From a virus, in IMG/VR virus record IMGVR_UViG_3300048930_000187, positions 1 through 32,071 of that record: DNA of 32,071 bases; one strand, written 5' to 3'. The translations under genes and the position numbers were made by a program. The notes below the pieces were generated by a model, which was not told the origin of the DNA, did not search any database, and saw only the letters and a list, made by a program, of their open reading frames with translations. How positions within the stretch are numbered: position 1 is the stretch's first letter; every line of letters begins with the position of its first letter. Of this stretch, positions 1 through 6,065 are shown piece by piece.

Positions 1-127
1 ACTGGCAATCGGAGCACTGGCGATTATAGCACTGGCCATCGGAGCACTGGCGATTATAGCATTTCAAACCACTCAACAGGTCATTTCTCAACTGAGGATT
101 ATTCAGGATTCGGATGTTTTGACATGC
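1..127. repeat. Direct terminal repeat, left copy (circular joint)
   Basis: Bases 1-127 are identical to bases 31945-32071. The repeat starts inside the STGxx-coding repeats and ends in non-repetitive coding sequence. A reading frame passes through it without a break when the ends are joined. A length of exactly 127 is typical of the k-mer overlap left by an assembler on a circular contig, so it is more likely an assembly overlap than a biological terminal repeat. Confidence 0.95.
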
Positions 128-480
128 CTTGCACGCTTAAAGAATGGCAAGACTGTGAAAAGCCAAATTTCATTTATTTTGAATTGACAAAATGGATTAA
201 CTCATCATCAATGACTGAAGAAGAAAAAAAAGCAAATCCCAACCACCAAACTACAGGCGGTTATCTCAAAGTTTACGGCTATCAAGAGGCTTTTAAGATG
301 TCTTGGGATAAAGCGAGTTTTGATGATAAAAAGAAGGTTTTTAACCTGCCTAACTTTGATGCTGAAAAGTTTAAACTAATCTCAGGAATTGATGTTAGTG
401 AGCTTTATATCAAAGAATCTAAAAAACAAGAGCTTATTAAGAAGGCGCAGGAATTATTAAAACAAGCTGAAGAGTTGTAG
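1..480 (+). CDS. STGxx pentad-repeat protein, C-terminal part (continues from 31813)
   Basis: This is the 3' part of a 203-residue protein that starts at 31813 and crosses the window joint in frame. An ATG at 124 is internal (residue 86), not the start. Residues 4-78 are pentads of the form S-T-G-x-x (DY, NR, HR, DW, HF). The remaining about 120 residues form a globular domain with the segments TTGGYLKVYGYQEAF, SWDKAS and NLPNFDAEKF, then a lysine-rich helix. I recognise this combination of STGxx repeats with an LPNFDA-type C-terminal domain as recurrent in phages, but know of no proven function. The stop at 478-480 is followed by a strong ribosome binding site for the SSB-like gene at 490. 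Confidence 0.85.
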   Translation, partial: TGNRSTGDYSTGHRSTGDYSISNHSTGHFSTEDYSGFGCFDMPCTLKEWQDCEKPNFIYFELTKWINSSSMTEEEKKANPNHQTTGGYLKVYGYQEAFKMSWDKASFDDKKKVFNLPNFDAEKFKLISGIDVSELYIKESKKQELIKKAQELLKQAEEL

Positions 481-489
481 GAGAATAAA

Positions 490-738
490 ATGCCAGAAAA
501 AACATTCGCAAGAGGTCTTTGGGTAAATGTTCGGGAGAATCAACCGTCTTATGTAATATGCGGTCTGTCTATCAATGTAGATCAGTTCACGGAGTTCTGC
601 AAAGAAAACGCTGTGGATGGCAAAATCAAGCTAAACGCTCTGGTCGCCAAGTCAGGTAAACCCTATGTGGTGATTGATGACTACAAAGCTAAATCAGAGA
701 CTAACCCTTTTGATACAGACGATAACCCCCCATTTTAA
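490..738 (+). CDS. Short SSB-like protein with acidic tip
   Basis: An 82-residue protein ending in the acidic-aromatic tail FDTDDNPPF, which closely matches the tip that bacterial and phage single-stranded-DNA-binding proteins use to recruit partner enzymes. The body (residues 1-65, beta-rich, with GLWVNVRENQPSYVICGLSI) could be a small OB-fold but is shorter than a standard SSB of about 110 or more residues, so the assignment rests mainly on the tail and the context. Upstream are an ERF-type annealing protein and a PD-(D/E)XK exonuclease, which fits a recombination module. The start is set by TAGGAG at 479-484. The stop abuts a structured RNA at 745-832. Confidence 0.6.
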   Translation: MPEKTFARGLWVNVRENQPSYVICGLSINVDQFTEFCKENAVDGKIKLNALVAKSGKPYVVIDDYKAKSETNPFDTDDNPPF

Positions 739-744
739 ACACTC

Positions 745-832
745 GGGGTGGTTCGCTGAGGTGCAAGTCCTTCTTATCTGTTGTAGTTCTCCCACTGGCA
801 ACAGACAGCGACCCCCCACTTTTAAAGGACTT
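745..832 (+). promoter_or_regulatory. Branched structured RNA leader with an anti-Shine-Dalgarno loop
   Basis: The 97 bases between genes fold into a closing stem and two inner hairpins. The closing stem pairs TCGCTG 753-758 with CAGCGA 806-811, extended by GG 750-751 with CC 812-813 and GGGG 745-748 with CCCC 814-817. A 7-bp hairpin pairs TCTGTTG 777-783 with CAACAGA 799-805 and abuts the closing stem directly. A small hairpin pairs AGG 759-761 with CCT 769-771. AAGTCCTT at 765-772 is an exact 8-base complement of AAGGACTT at 825-832, the ribosome binding region of the next gene. This could be a translational switch. The family is unknown to me. GGTGCAAGTCC and CCACTG recall the cobalamin riboswitch core, but no B12 box is present. 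Confidence 0.55.
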
Positions 833-835
833 ATG

Positions 836-1276
836 ATGGAAACATTTAATGAAACGCCTACCCCTTTTGTTATGACATTTCACAGTAGTAACAAAGAAGT
901 TATCGGCGCACTAAAAGTAGTTGACGGAGTCTTTTCATTTGAAGGCAATGCTGAAGATTCTGCAAAAATGTTTTTTGATTTTGTTTGTGATAACCTTGGA
1001 AACTATATTAGCGACATTATAAAAAATAGAGCGATTGATAAAAATACACCATCTGACAGCGATTATGCAAAATTAAAGGCTGAAATTGAGACACTTAAAT
1101 ATAGGGCAATGACTATTTATGAAGGTGGCACAGATAGTAAAGAGGCTTGGGCTATCATTAGAGATTTGTCTCAACTATCATCGGACAACAAACAATGTAC
1201 GCCATTAAAAGGTTCCGACGGTGTTCATTGTTGTCGTCATTGCGGATTTTATACAAAGTGTTGTATTTCACAGTAA
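836..1276 (+). CDS. Hypothetical protein with a cysteine-rich tail
   Basis: A 146-residue protein that I do not recognise. The first half (PFVMTFHSS, VIGALKVVDGVFSFEGNAEDSAKMFFDF) looks like a small alpha/beta domain. A helical middle follows (KLKAEIETLKYRAM), then a C-terminal CCRHCGFYTKCC that could bind a metal ion. Two ATG codons lie at 833 and 836. I prefer 836 because AAAGGA at 824-829 is then six bases away rather than three. The 5' end sits directly behind the branched RNA leader, whose loop is complementary to this ribosome binding site. Confidence 0.6.
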   Translation: METFNETPTPFVMTFHSSNKEVIGALKVVDGVFSFEGNAEDSAKMFFDFVCDNLGNYISDIIKNRAIDKNTPSDSDYAKLKAEIETLKYRAMTIYEGGTDSKEAWAIIRDLSQLSSDNKQCTPLKGSDGVHCCRHCGFYTKCCISQ

Positions 1277-1283
1277 AGGACTT

Positions 1284-1499
1284 ATGAGACACTACGGAGG
1301 CAATTACTATCTAAATTACTATCTATTATCCACCGATGAGATCACGGAGGTGTTTAACTTCATAGATGTCATCCTAGGGCTTAAAACGATGGACAAATTA
1401 GCAGACAATCAACTGGCAATTAAGAGACAATACCACGAACTAAAAAAGAAGGTCTTAGGTGAACCCGAAACTATTCCCGACAATTCTAATCTGCCTTAA
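1284..1499 (+). CDS. Hypothetical small protein
   Basis: A 71-residue protein beginning MRHYGGNYYLNYYL. Its tyrosine-rich N-terminus is followed by two predicted helices and a C-terminal PETIPDNSNLP. No family is recognised. The start is set by AAAGGA at 1275-1280. The bases around this start (AAAGGACTTATGA) repeat those around the start of the preceding gene exactly, so the anti-Shine-Dalgarno loop at 765-772 could pair with either. Spacing to the ATG is only three bases, which is short. The following 106 bases to 1605 hold no supportable gene. Confidence 0.55.
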   Translation: MRHYGGNYYLNYYLLSTDEITEVFNFIDVILGLKTMDKLADNQLAIKRQYHELKKKVLGEPETIPDNSNLP

Positions 1500-1605
1500 T
1501 GTGTGCGCATCGCTAACTTATCTTTATTATGGAGATTATCGAAAGGCTATCTATTGGCTATCCGCAGGAGTTTTAACAACAACGGTGACTTATTAGGAGA
1601 ATGAA

Positions 1606-1908
1606 ATGAAAGTTAAAATTGAATTGGAAACACCTGAAGAATTTTTAATAAAATACGGAATATGCTCTGATACCACAATTGGTATTGAAGGAGATAAAAA
1701 GCTGACAGAATTGCTTGAAGATTATCACCAAGCTAAGTTAAAATTATTTGTTATAGCTGATTTACAAGCTGTTGAAAAAGCTCTGAGCATTATGTCGGAA
1801 TTAATACAATATCATTCTCATTATTGTGAAGTTGAAATGAATGAAGAAAAATCTATTATGTATAAAGCAGTTCAATCGTTGGAAAAGATTAGCCAGCATT
1901 TCAGCTAA
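1606..1908 (+). CDS. Hypothetical helical protein
   Basis: A 100-residue acidic, mainly helical protein (LTELLEDYHQAKLKL, EKALSIMSELIQYHS) with no recognised motif. An ATG at 1601 is closed at once by TGA, so the start is 1606, with TAGGAG at 1594-1599. The coding DNA is more AT-rich than the structural arm, like the Mom-like gene that follows. Its stop codon overlaps the TAAC that opens the cassette-like flank of that gene. Confidence 0.55.
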   Translation: MKVKIELETPEEFLIKYGICSDTTIGIEGDKKLTELLEDYHQAKLKLFVIADLQAVEKALSIMSELIQYHSHYCEVEMNEEKSIMYKAVQSLEKISQHFS

Positions 1909-1937
1909 CGGTTACGGCTATGTGCAGTAGCGGATTT
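1906..1937 (+). other. Upstream flank of a cassette-like unit
   Basis: The sequence opens with TAACGGTTACGG and continues CTATGTGCAGTAGCGG. It lies between the previous stop and the Mom-like gene. The words TGTGCAGTA and CGG recur at 2027-2046 inside the 5' end of that gene (GATGTTGTGTGCAGTAC, then TTTTACGG). The unit is bounded by TAAC here and GTTA at 2778-2781. This resembles the outer ends of integron-type recombination sites in general form, but the 7-base consensus ends (RYYYAAC and GTTRRRY) are not matched exactly. Confidence 0.35.
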
Positions 1938-1965
1938 GAAACAAAAAACTTTAAATAAATAACGA

Positions 1966-2727
1966 ATGATGATAGTAGAACAAATGTTAAAGAACGCACC
2001 GAACCCGCTATTGCATATAGCCGATGTTGTGTGCAGTACTTTTACGGTAAAGCCTATTGAGTACGCAAAAGCAATGGAATGGTGTTTAAAGAAACATTAT
2101 GCAAGAAGAAAGCCTATGTTTCAATTTGCCTTTGCATTAGTTGATAACAACGACAATGTACAAGGTATTGTAGTTTATGGCAGACCGCCAGTTCAAATTG
2201 AAAAGTCAGTATTTATAGAACCAATAGATACTGAATATAAGGTTTATGAATTAACAAGACTTGTGATTCAAACAAAAGAAAAAAACGCAGCTTCATTTTT
2301 AATTGGTAATAGCTTAAAAATGCTTCCCAAAAATAATATAGTAGTTAGTTATGCAGATTCAAATATGGGGCATTGTGGTATTGTTTATCAAGCGACTAAT
2401 TGGATTTATACAGGGAGTAATAAGGCACACGATTGCGAATATATTGTTGATGGTAAAAAGATGCACCCAAAAAGTATTACTGAAAGATTAGGTATTACGG
2501 CCATTGCAAAATGGGCAAAGGAAAACAATATTGAAACTATAAAACCAAAAGAAAAACATAGGTATTTTTTTATAAATGCAGATAAGAGAACAAAATCAGA
2601 AATGATTAAAAAGTTAAGATACCCAATTATTAAAAGTTACCCAAAATGTGATAAAAAAATGTATGATGCTGGAGAAATATTGTCAATGAAAATAGAAGAT
2701 GTTTCAAGACAGCAGAGTTTGTTTTAG
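1966..2727 (+). CDS. mom: Mom-like DNA adenine-modification protein (GNAT fold)
   Basis: This 253-residue protein has the signature of the phage Mu Mom family, GNAT-fold enzymes that convert DNA adenine to a methylcarbamoyl-type derivative and so block host restriction. The markers, in order, are QGIVVYGRPP (66-75), ELTRLVI (95-101), NAASFLIGNSL (107-117) and SYADSNMGHCGIVYQAT followed by NWIYTG (128-150). The C-terminal 100 residues are lysine-rich and include a GKKMHPKSITERLG segment. It is slightly longer than Mu Mom (about 230). The start is uncertain: no clear ribosome binding site precedes the tandem ATGs at 1966 and 1969, and a later start is possible. The gene is AT-rich and framed by inverted-repeat sequences, suggesting acquisition as a unit. 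The target base and activity are not shown by sequence alone. Confidence 0.8.
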   Translation: MMIVEQMLKNAPNPLLHIADVVCSTFTVKPIEYAKAMEWCLKKHYARRKPMFQFAFALVDNNDNVQGIVVYGRPPVQIEKSVFIEPIDTEYKVYELTRLVIQTKEKNAASFLIGNSLKMLPKNNIVVSYADSNMGHCGIVYQATNWIYTGSNKAHDCEYIVDGKKMHPKSITERLGITAIAKWAKENNIETIKPKEKHRYFFINADKRTKSEMIKKLRYPIIKSYPKCDKKMYDAGEILSMKIEDVSRQQSLF

Positions 2728-2731
2728 TATT

Positions 2732-2781
2732 GCACACAACATCCGTGTATGGTGCGTTTTAATGCACTATACACTTTGTTA
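2732..2781 (+). terminator. Stem-loop between convergent arms, also attC-like
   Basis: GTGTATGGTGC is followed by an 8-base loop and then GCACTATACAC, an 11-bp stem with one G-T pair. It is framed by AACA on the left and TGTT on the right, and followed by TTTGTTATT. It sits between the end of the plus-strand arm (2727) and the end of the minus-strand arm (2786), where a terminator is expected, but the T-run is weak. GCACACAACATCC just upstream is nearly the inverse of GATGTTGTGTGCAGTAC inside the Mom-like gene. Together with the TAAC and GTTA borders it could equally be a recombination-site remnant. Confidence 0.5.
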
Positions 2782-2785
2782 TTGA

Positions 2786-3214
2786 TTACAACCACTCAAT
2801 AGGAAGCATCACCCTTTTTCCGCTCTCATCTGGGACACCTTTCCAGATAGTAAGATAATCCCTCATATCAAGATGGAATGAGATATAGCCCTTAGTGTTT
2901 TTGTAGATTCCAATTCCTTTAAATCCGGCATCAATAGCTGATCTAACAAGCAAATAGATTTCGTGATTAGTCACCTTGCCGTCTCTTTCGTCTAGCACAA
3001 AGTCCACCGCTAATCCGTTGGGGTGAAATATTGATGAGTGAATACCTGTGGTCAAGCCATTTTTAAGCAGTATAATACGCCGTCTAATCTTGATTCTTAC
3101 TTGGTCAAGGCCTGACATCAACTGATATTTAACCGAGCTTAAAGAGGCTCCTGTGGCTTCAATTTCTTTTTTAGTAAAGTTGCGAATGGTCTTTAATTCT
3201 TCTTCAATCACCAC
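2786..3214 (-). CDS. Endolysin, M15-type peptidase
   Basis: A 142-residue protein of the zinc D-Ala-D-Ala carboxypeptidase-like M15 family, expected to cut cell-wall peptide bridges at lysis. It shows H64-x-x-G-x-A-x-D71 (HPNGLAVDF) and a second zinc-ligand motif SFHLDMR (H114, D116) with GIGIY just before and a W after, the pattern of the PF08291 group. There is no signal peptide, so a holin would be needed for access to the wall. It is the last gene of the minus-strand arm and overlaps the DUF1353 gene upstream by seven bases. Related capsid or plasmid M15 enzymes share these motifs, but the position next to a small membrane protein favours lysis. Confidence 0.8.
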   Translation of the reverse strand: MVIEEELKTIRNFTKKEIEATGASLSSVKYQLMSGLDQVRIKIRRRIILLKNGLTTGIHSSIFHPNGLAVDFVLDERDGKVTNHEIYLLVRSAIDAGFKGIGIYKNTKGYISFHLDMRDYLTIWKGVPDESGKRVMLPIEWL

Positions 3215-3657
3215 ATCCTCCGGTCACTAGGCTTCCACTCAATTTTAACTAGAGCCTCGTTTGCGATGTCATCATCGTCTTGCTCTTCATAGGCTTTTTT
3301 GGCAATCCTAGAATCAACTGCAAGCCTGACCGCCTTGGCTTTTTTATCTGAGTACCCCGCAACATCAACAAGCATCTTTTCCAAAATGTCATTAACGAAG
3401 GGGAGGCTGAACTCTCTATAGGCGAATAAAGCATCGTGTACTAGGTAGCAAACTTGCTCTTTTTCGCTCCCCCATCTCCTGATAAACCACCAAAAGATTG
3501 AGGGTCTTGAGCAACCATCCGATACAAAGCCTTTGAGCAGATCAATATCAAGATAGCCACCATCGCCAAGCTGTACTAGGATACTTAAAACCTTTGCCAG
3601 AGTCCTCTTATGTCGGGACTTTTTGACATAGATTATAGGTGTCCAAAGTGCTCTCAT
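3208..3657 (-). CDS. DUF1353-family phage protein
   Basis: A 149-residue protein with the hallmark order of DUF1353: GFVSDGCSRPSIFWWFIRRWG near residues 43-63, then LVHDALFAY, and a helical C-terminus. Members are common in phage late operons, frequently beside the lysin or tail genes. Their biochemical role is unknown to me. It overlaps both neighbours by a few bases (3208-3214 and 3654-3657), which shows tight translational coupling with the M15 lysin downstream and the membrane protein upstream. The tail after residue 115 is rich in D and E (EEQDDDD). Confidence 0.7.
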   Translation of the reverse strand: MRALWTPIIYVKKSRHKRTLAKVLSILVQLGDGGYLDIDLLKGFVSDGCSRPSIFWWFIRRWGSEKEQVCYLVHDALFAYREFSLPFVNDILEKMLVDVAGYSDKKAKAVRLAVDSRIAKKAYEEQDDDDIANEALVKIEWKPSDRRMW

Positions 3658-3971
3658 CCTAGCCTCTGAAAGATGTGTTCAACATCCTTTTTAAGCCCTG
3701 TCACACCTTCTTCTAAGCATCCTAACCTTTGGTCTGTCTTGGCGTTCTGCTCGTCAATTTGCGTGTAGCGAGCCTTCTGTGAGGCTCTTATGTCCTCAAC
3801 AACTTCCTTGATCTCAAGCGTTGTTTTGGTATCGAATACGGTCTGCAAAATAGAGATAATCGAGGGAGTCACTTTTACGATAAAGAGGGAGACCGCAAAG
3901 CACAAAACAATGGTTCCAACCATCCACGGGCTTTGACTTATGGTCACTGAAAATTTATCAATCAGCTCCAT
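3654..3971 (-). CDS. Small membrane protein with coiled coil, holin candidate
   Basis: A 105-residue protein with one clear membrane segment at about residues 17-37 (MVGTIVLCFAVSLFIVKV) and a charged helix from about residue 50 to the end, with heptad-like spacing. A short protein with a membrane anchor, directly upstream of DUF1353 and the lysin, is the best candidate for a holin or another lysis membrane protein. Its single span and long cytoplasmic or periplasmic coil also fit an inner-membrane spanin-like role. Sequence alone does not decide. It overlaps the preceding coiled-coil gene by 14 bases. Confidence 0.6.
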   Translation of the reverse strand: MELIDKFSVTISQSPWMVGTIVLCFAVSLFIVKVTPSIISILQTVFDTKTTLEIKEVVEDIRASQKARYTQIDEQNAKTDQRLGCLEEGVTGLKKDVEHIFQRLG

Positions 3972-4155
3972 CTTCTAGCCCTTCAATCTGCTTAGAGAGA
4001 GATTCCTCTAGTTTAGTGAGCCTCTCAATCTCTTTTTCTCTTGCGTTGAGTTCGTCAACAACCGCCTTAAGTGAAGCAGTCAAGGTTTCCCGATCTCTCA
4101 AAGAAAGAGGGTGAATGTCAATGAGGTCTTTTAAAGCTGAAATGTGATTTTGCAT
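3958..4155 (-). CDS. Small coiled-coil protein
   Basis: A 65-residue, highly charged protein, almost all helix. The second half (AVVDELNAREKEIERLTKL) has a regular heptad pattern. No family is recognised. It is co-transcribed with and overlaps the membrane protein at 3654, so the two may interact through their coiled coils. The start ATG at 4155 follows AAGGAGAC with normal spacing. Confidence 0.6.
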   Translation of the reverse strand: MQNHISALKDLIDIHPLSLRDRETLTASLKAVVDELNAREKEIERLTKLEESLSKQIEGLEDGAD

Positions 4156-4181
4156 AATGTCTCCTTACTCTAAAAATACAT

Positions 4182-4514
4182 TTATTCCGGTGCGGTCTCA
4201 ACAGGAATTAACGACAATTGATAAGCTTCCTCACGCCTCCGTTGCAATTCCTCAAAGTATGAAATTAACCATTTATTGATCATTCCGACCTTATCAGGGC
4301 CAAGGAACTCCATAGCATCCGCCACGGTCCCACGCAAAAAGACTTCTTGACCGCCTTCTGAGGTCTTTTCTTCTGCCTTGTTAATAGCAAATTGAGTCTC
4401 CCGAAAGTTGATCTCAAGAGGGTTTAATTTGCCGTCAGCGGTAAGTCCTGAGACTATCCCGACCTTTTTAGCAACTCCGGTGTAGCTGATTCCGCCTCTA
4501 TTCCAAGTAAACAT
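4182..4514 (-). CDS. Hypothetical protein of the late operon
   Basis: A 110-residue protein beginning MFTWNRGGISYTGVAKKVG. I place the start at 4514 because AAAGGAGA lies just before it. A longer reading frame upstream would run into the preceding gene. Mixed alpha/beta composition and a helical glutamate-rich C-terminus (ELQRRREEAYQL) are visible. No family is recognised. Between a fibre-associated protein and the lysis genes it may be a virion accessory or tail-fibre helper protein. Confidence 0.6.
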   Translation of the reverse strand: MFTWNRGGISYTGVAKKVGIVSGLTADGKLNPLEINFRETQFAINKAEEKTSEGGQEVFLRGTVADAMEFLGPDKVGMINKWLISYFEELQRRREEAYQLSLIPVETAPE

Positions 4515-4524
4515 AATATCTCCT

Positions 4525-4980
4525 TTATAAAAAATGTAAAGTGCAAAGCACAAGAACATCCGTCCCTGCTGTTTTGCTCTCTTGAGGGTGTCCAATCTCT
4601 TTAAAATGTTCGGCTACAACAGGGTTTGAGTTAGGTACCGCCACGTTTAAAGCCCTCCCGTCTGTATCCGCACACAAAGCTAGATAGCCACGAGTTGAGG
4701 ACTCACCATCCTTCCAGAGCACTTGAGCCGTTGAACCTGCTACCCATAGCCAACACTCCGAGCCGTTGGCAATTCCTGATTCTGCCACTACGCCAAAAGC
4801 ATCGAACTCATTCGCTTCCAAGACAAACTGTTTATCATTGGTCGTAGAACAAGCAACGACGGAACCTTTAACGGATGCAGAACCCGTGCCGTTGACCATC
4901 TTAACTAGATGTCCTCTTTCTCCGGTCTCTGAATCTTCACCTACTGCTGAATTGCCTATAGATAATAGTCTTAATGCCAT
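4525..4980 (-). CDS. Conserved virion-associated protein, beta-rich
   Basis: A 151-residue beta-rich protein. Its pattern is KMVNGTGSASVKGSVV early, then FGVVAESGIANGSECWLWVAG in the middle and EHFKEIGHPQE with a final LHFL. I recognise this pattern as a conserved phage protein found near tail-fibre genes, similar in layout to capsid-decoration or DUF2190-like folds, but I cannot give a proven role. The start at 4980 has an AGGAGG ribosome binding site sitting in the loop of a short CTGC/GCAG stem. It follows the tail-fibre gene by nine bases, so it may decorate or complete the fibre. Confidence 0.6.
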   Translation of the reverse strand: MALRLLSIGNSAVGEDSETGERGHLVKMVNGTGSASVKGSVVACSTTNDKQFVLEANEFDAFGVVAESGIANGSECWLWVAGSTAQVLWKDGESSTRGYLALCADTDGRALNVAVPNSNPVVAEHFKEIGHPQESKTAGTDVLVLCTLHFL

Positions 4981-4989
4981 AACTGCCTC

Positions 4990-6063
4990 CTAAGCAGGGA
5001 TTGTTGTTCCAACTGTCCAAGTGCCTGAAATCTTGCGCTCGGTTATGATGTTGGTACCAGATGCTGATAGTCTGATTGATCCGTCCGTGGTCTCATTGCC
5101 TGCTAGATAGAAGAATTTGCCACCCGTCATAAATAGGTTTTCGTTTAAGGTAGCATTCCCCACCACCTGAAGAGGGTTATTGACCTGAACAAAGCCTGCT
5201 CCGTTGCCCGCTAGAACTAGGTTTGCTCCTGTGGTGTAGGCTGTTACTTTGTTACCTATGAAACCGCCTGACCCTCTACACTCTATTTTAGATGTCGCAT
5301 CGGAAGTAATAAGTCCAACATCTGCTCTAACGTGCCAAGCTCTCGTAATAGAGTTATAAGCAAATCCTTCATTTACATCAAAGTTTGGTGTTCCGAGAGT
5401 GGAATTCCAAGGACATAGATTTATGAGCCAAAATGATTCAGCTCCTGTTAATCTTCCACCTGTTGCGGGTTGGTCTGGTCTTTGGATGATTAAATTTGGG
5501 ACAGTTACCGCACCCGTAGAGTTGAGATTTATTCCTAGAGTGCCTGTTGCACCCGTGGCATTTTCTATGGTGTTAGTTATCACCTTAGTGATTGTGGTAT
5601 CCGCTGTTATGCTTAACCCTGTACCTGAGAGGTCATCAATGGTGTCAACTGAGAGAATGCCAGTGACAGAGAGAGGGTCATCAACTACCACACCACCTGC
5701 ACCATTGCCCGAGAGGGTGAGGTTTGCGCCTGCGGTTAGGGCTGTGATTGCATCAACCGCTAAATTATTAATTCCTGCTGTTCCTGTAACTGTTAAATTT
5801 CCAACTGTAGCTGTTCCAGAGACTGTCAAAGCAACAGTGGACACGCTAACAGAGGCATTGACAGATTGAGCTATTAATTGACCAACTGTATAAGGTAATG
5901 CAGAACCATTCCTCTCAGTAGGTCTATAGCGCATCACATCCGCACCTACCCTCATATAAAGAGAAAGGGTGTCAGTACCTAGTCCGATCTGACCCGCATC
6001 AATTGCGCCTGCCTCAATATTTGCGCCTGTGTCTTTAATTTGTAGTAAATAAATATCTGCCAT
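4990..6063 (-). CDS. Tail fibre protein
   Basis: A 357-residue protein with low-complexity, alternating T, V, G, N and A content typical of trimeric beta-fibres. It has many short repeats such as VTGTA and LTLSGNGAGG (about 118-127), echoed as LVLAGNGAGF near the C-terminus. The N-terminus (DIYLLQIKDTGANIEAG) is of the kind that docks fibres to a baseplate. The C-terminus (GSIRLSASGTNIITERK, GTWTVG) resembles fibre tips. It lies just after a large tail protein and before a probable accessory protein. It is likely to contact the host surface, though no enzymatic domain is visible. Confidence 0.75.
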   Translation of the reverse strand: MADIYLLQIKDTGANIEAGAIDAGQIGLGTDTLSLYMRVGADVMRYRPTERNGSALPYTVGQLIAQSVNASVSVSTVALTVSGTATVGNLTVTGTAGINNLAVDAITALTAGANLTLSGNGAGGVVVDDPLSVTGILSVDTIDDLSGTGLSITADTTITKVITNTIENATGATGTLGINLNSTGAVTVPNLIIQRPDQPATGGRLTGAESFWLINLCPWNSTLGTPNFDVNEGFAYNSITRAWHVRADVGLITSDATSKIECRGSGGFIGNKVTAYTTGANLVLAGNGAGFVQVNNPLQVVGNATLNENLFMTGGKFFYLAGNETTDGSIRLSASGTNIITERKISGTWTVGTTIPA

Positions 6064-6065
6064 AA

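Noticed and set aside
745-820. tRNA or tRNA-like gene
   Set aside because: A G-rich/C-rich outer stem exists, but there is no T-arm, D-arm or anticodon arm of normal size.
745-832. Cobalamin riboswitch
   Set aside because: GGTGCAAGTCC and CCACTG recall its core, but the B12-box and the usual outer stems are missing, and the next gene is not B12-related.
1529-1576. Tiny frame MEIIERLSIGYPQEF between 1499 and 1606
   Set aside because: Only 15 residues with no strong ribosome binding site; not supportable as a gene.
4766-5869. Plus-strand frames opposite the fibre genes
   Set aside because: Shadows of the fibre and fibre-associated genes; proline/valine-rich and without start signals.
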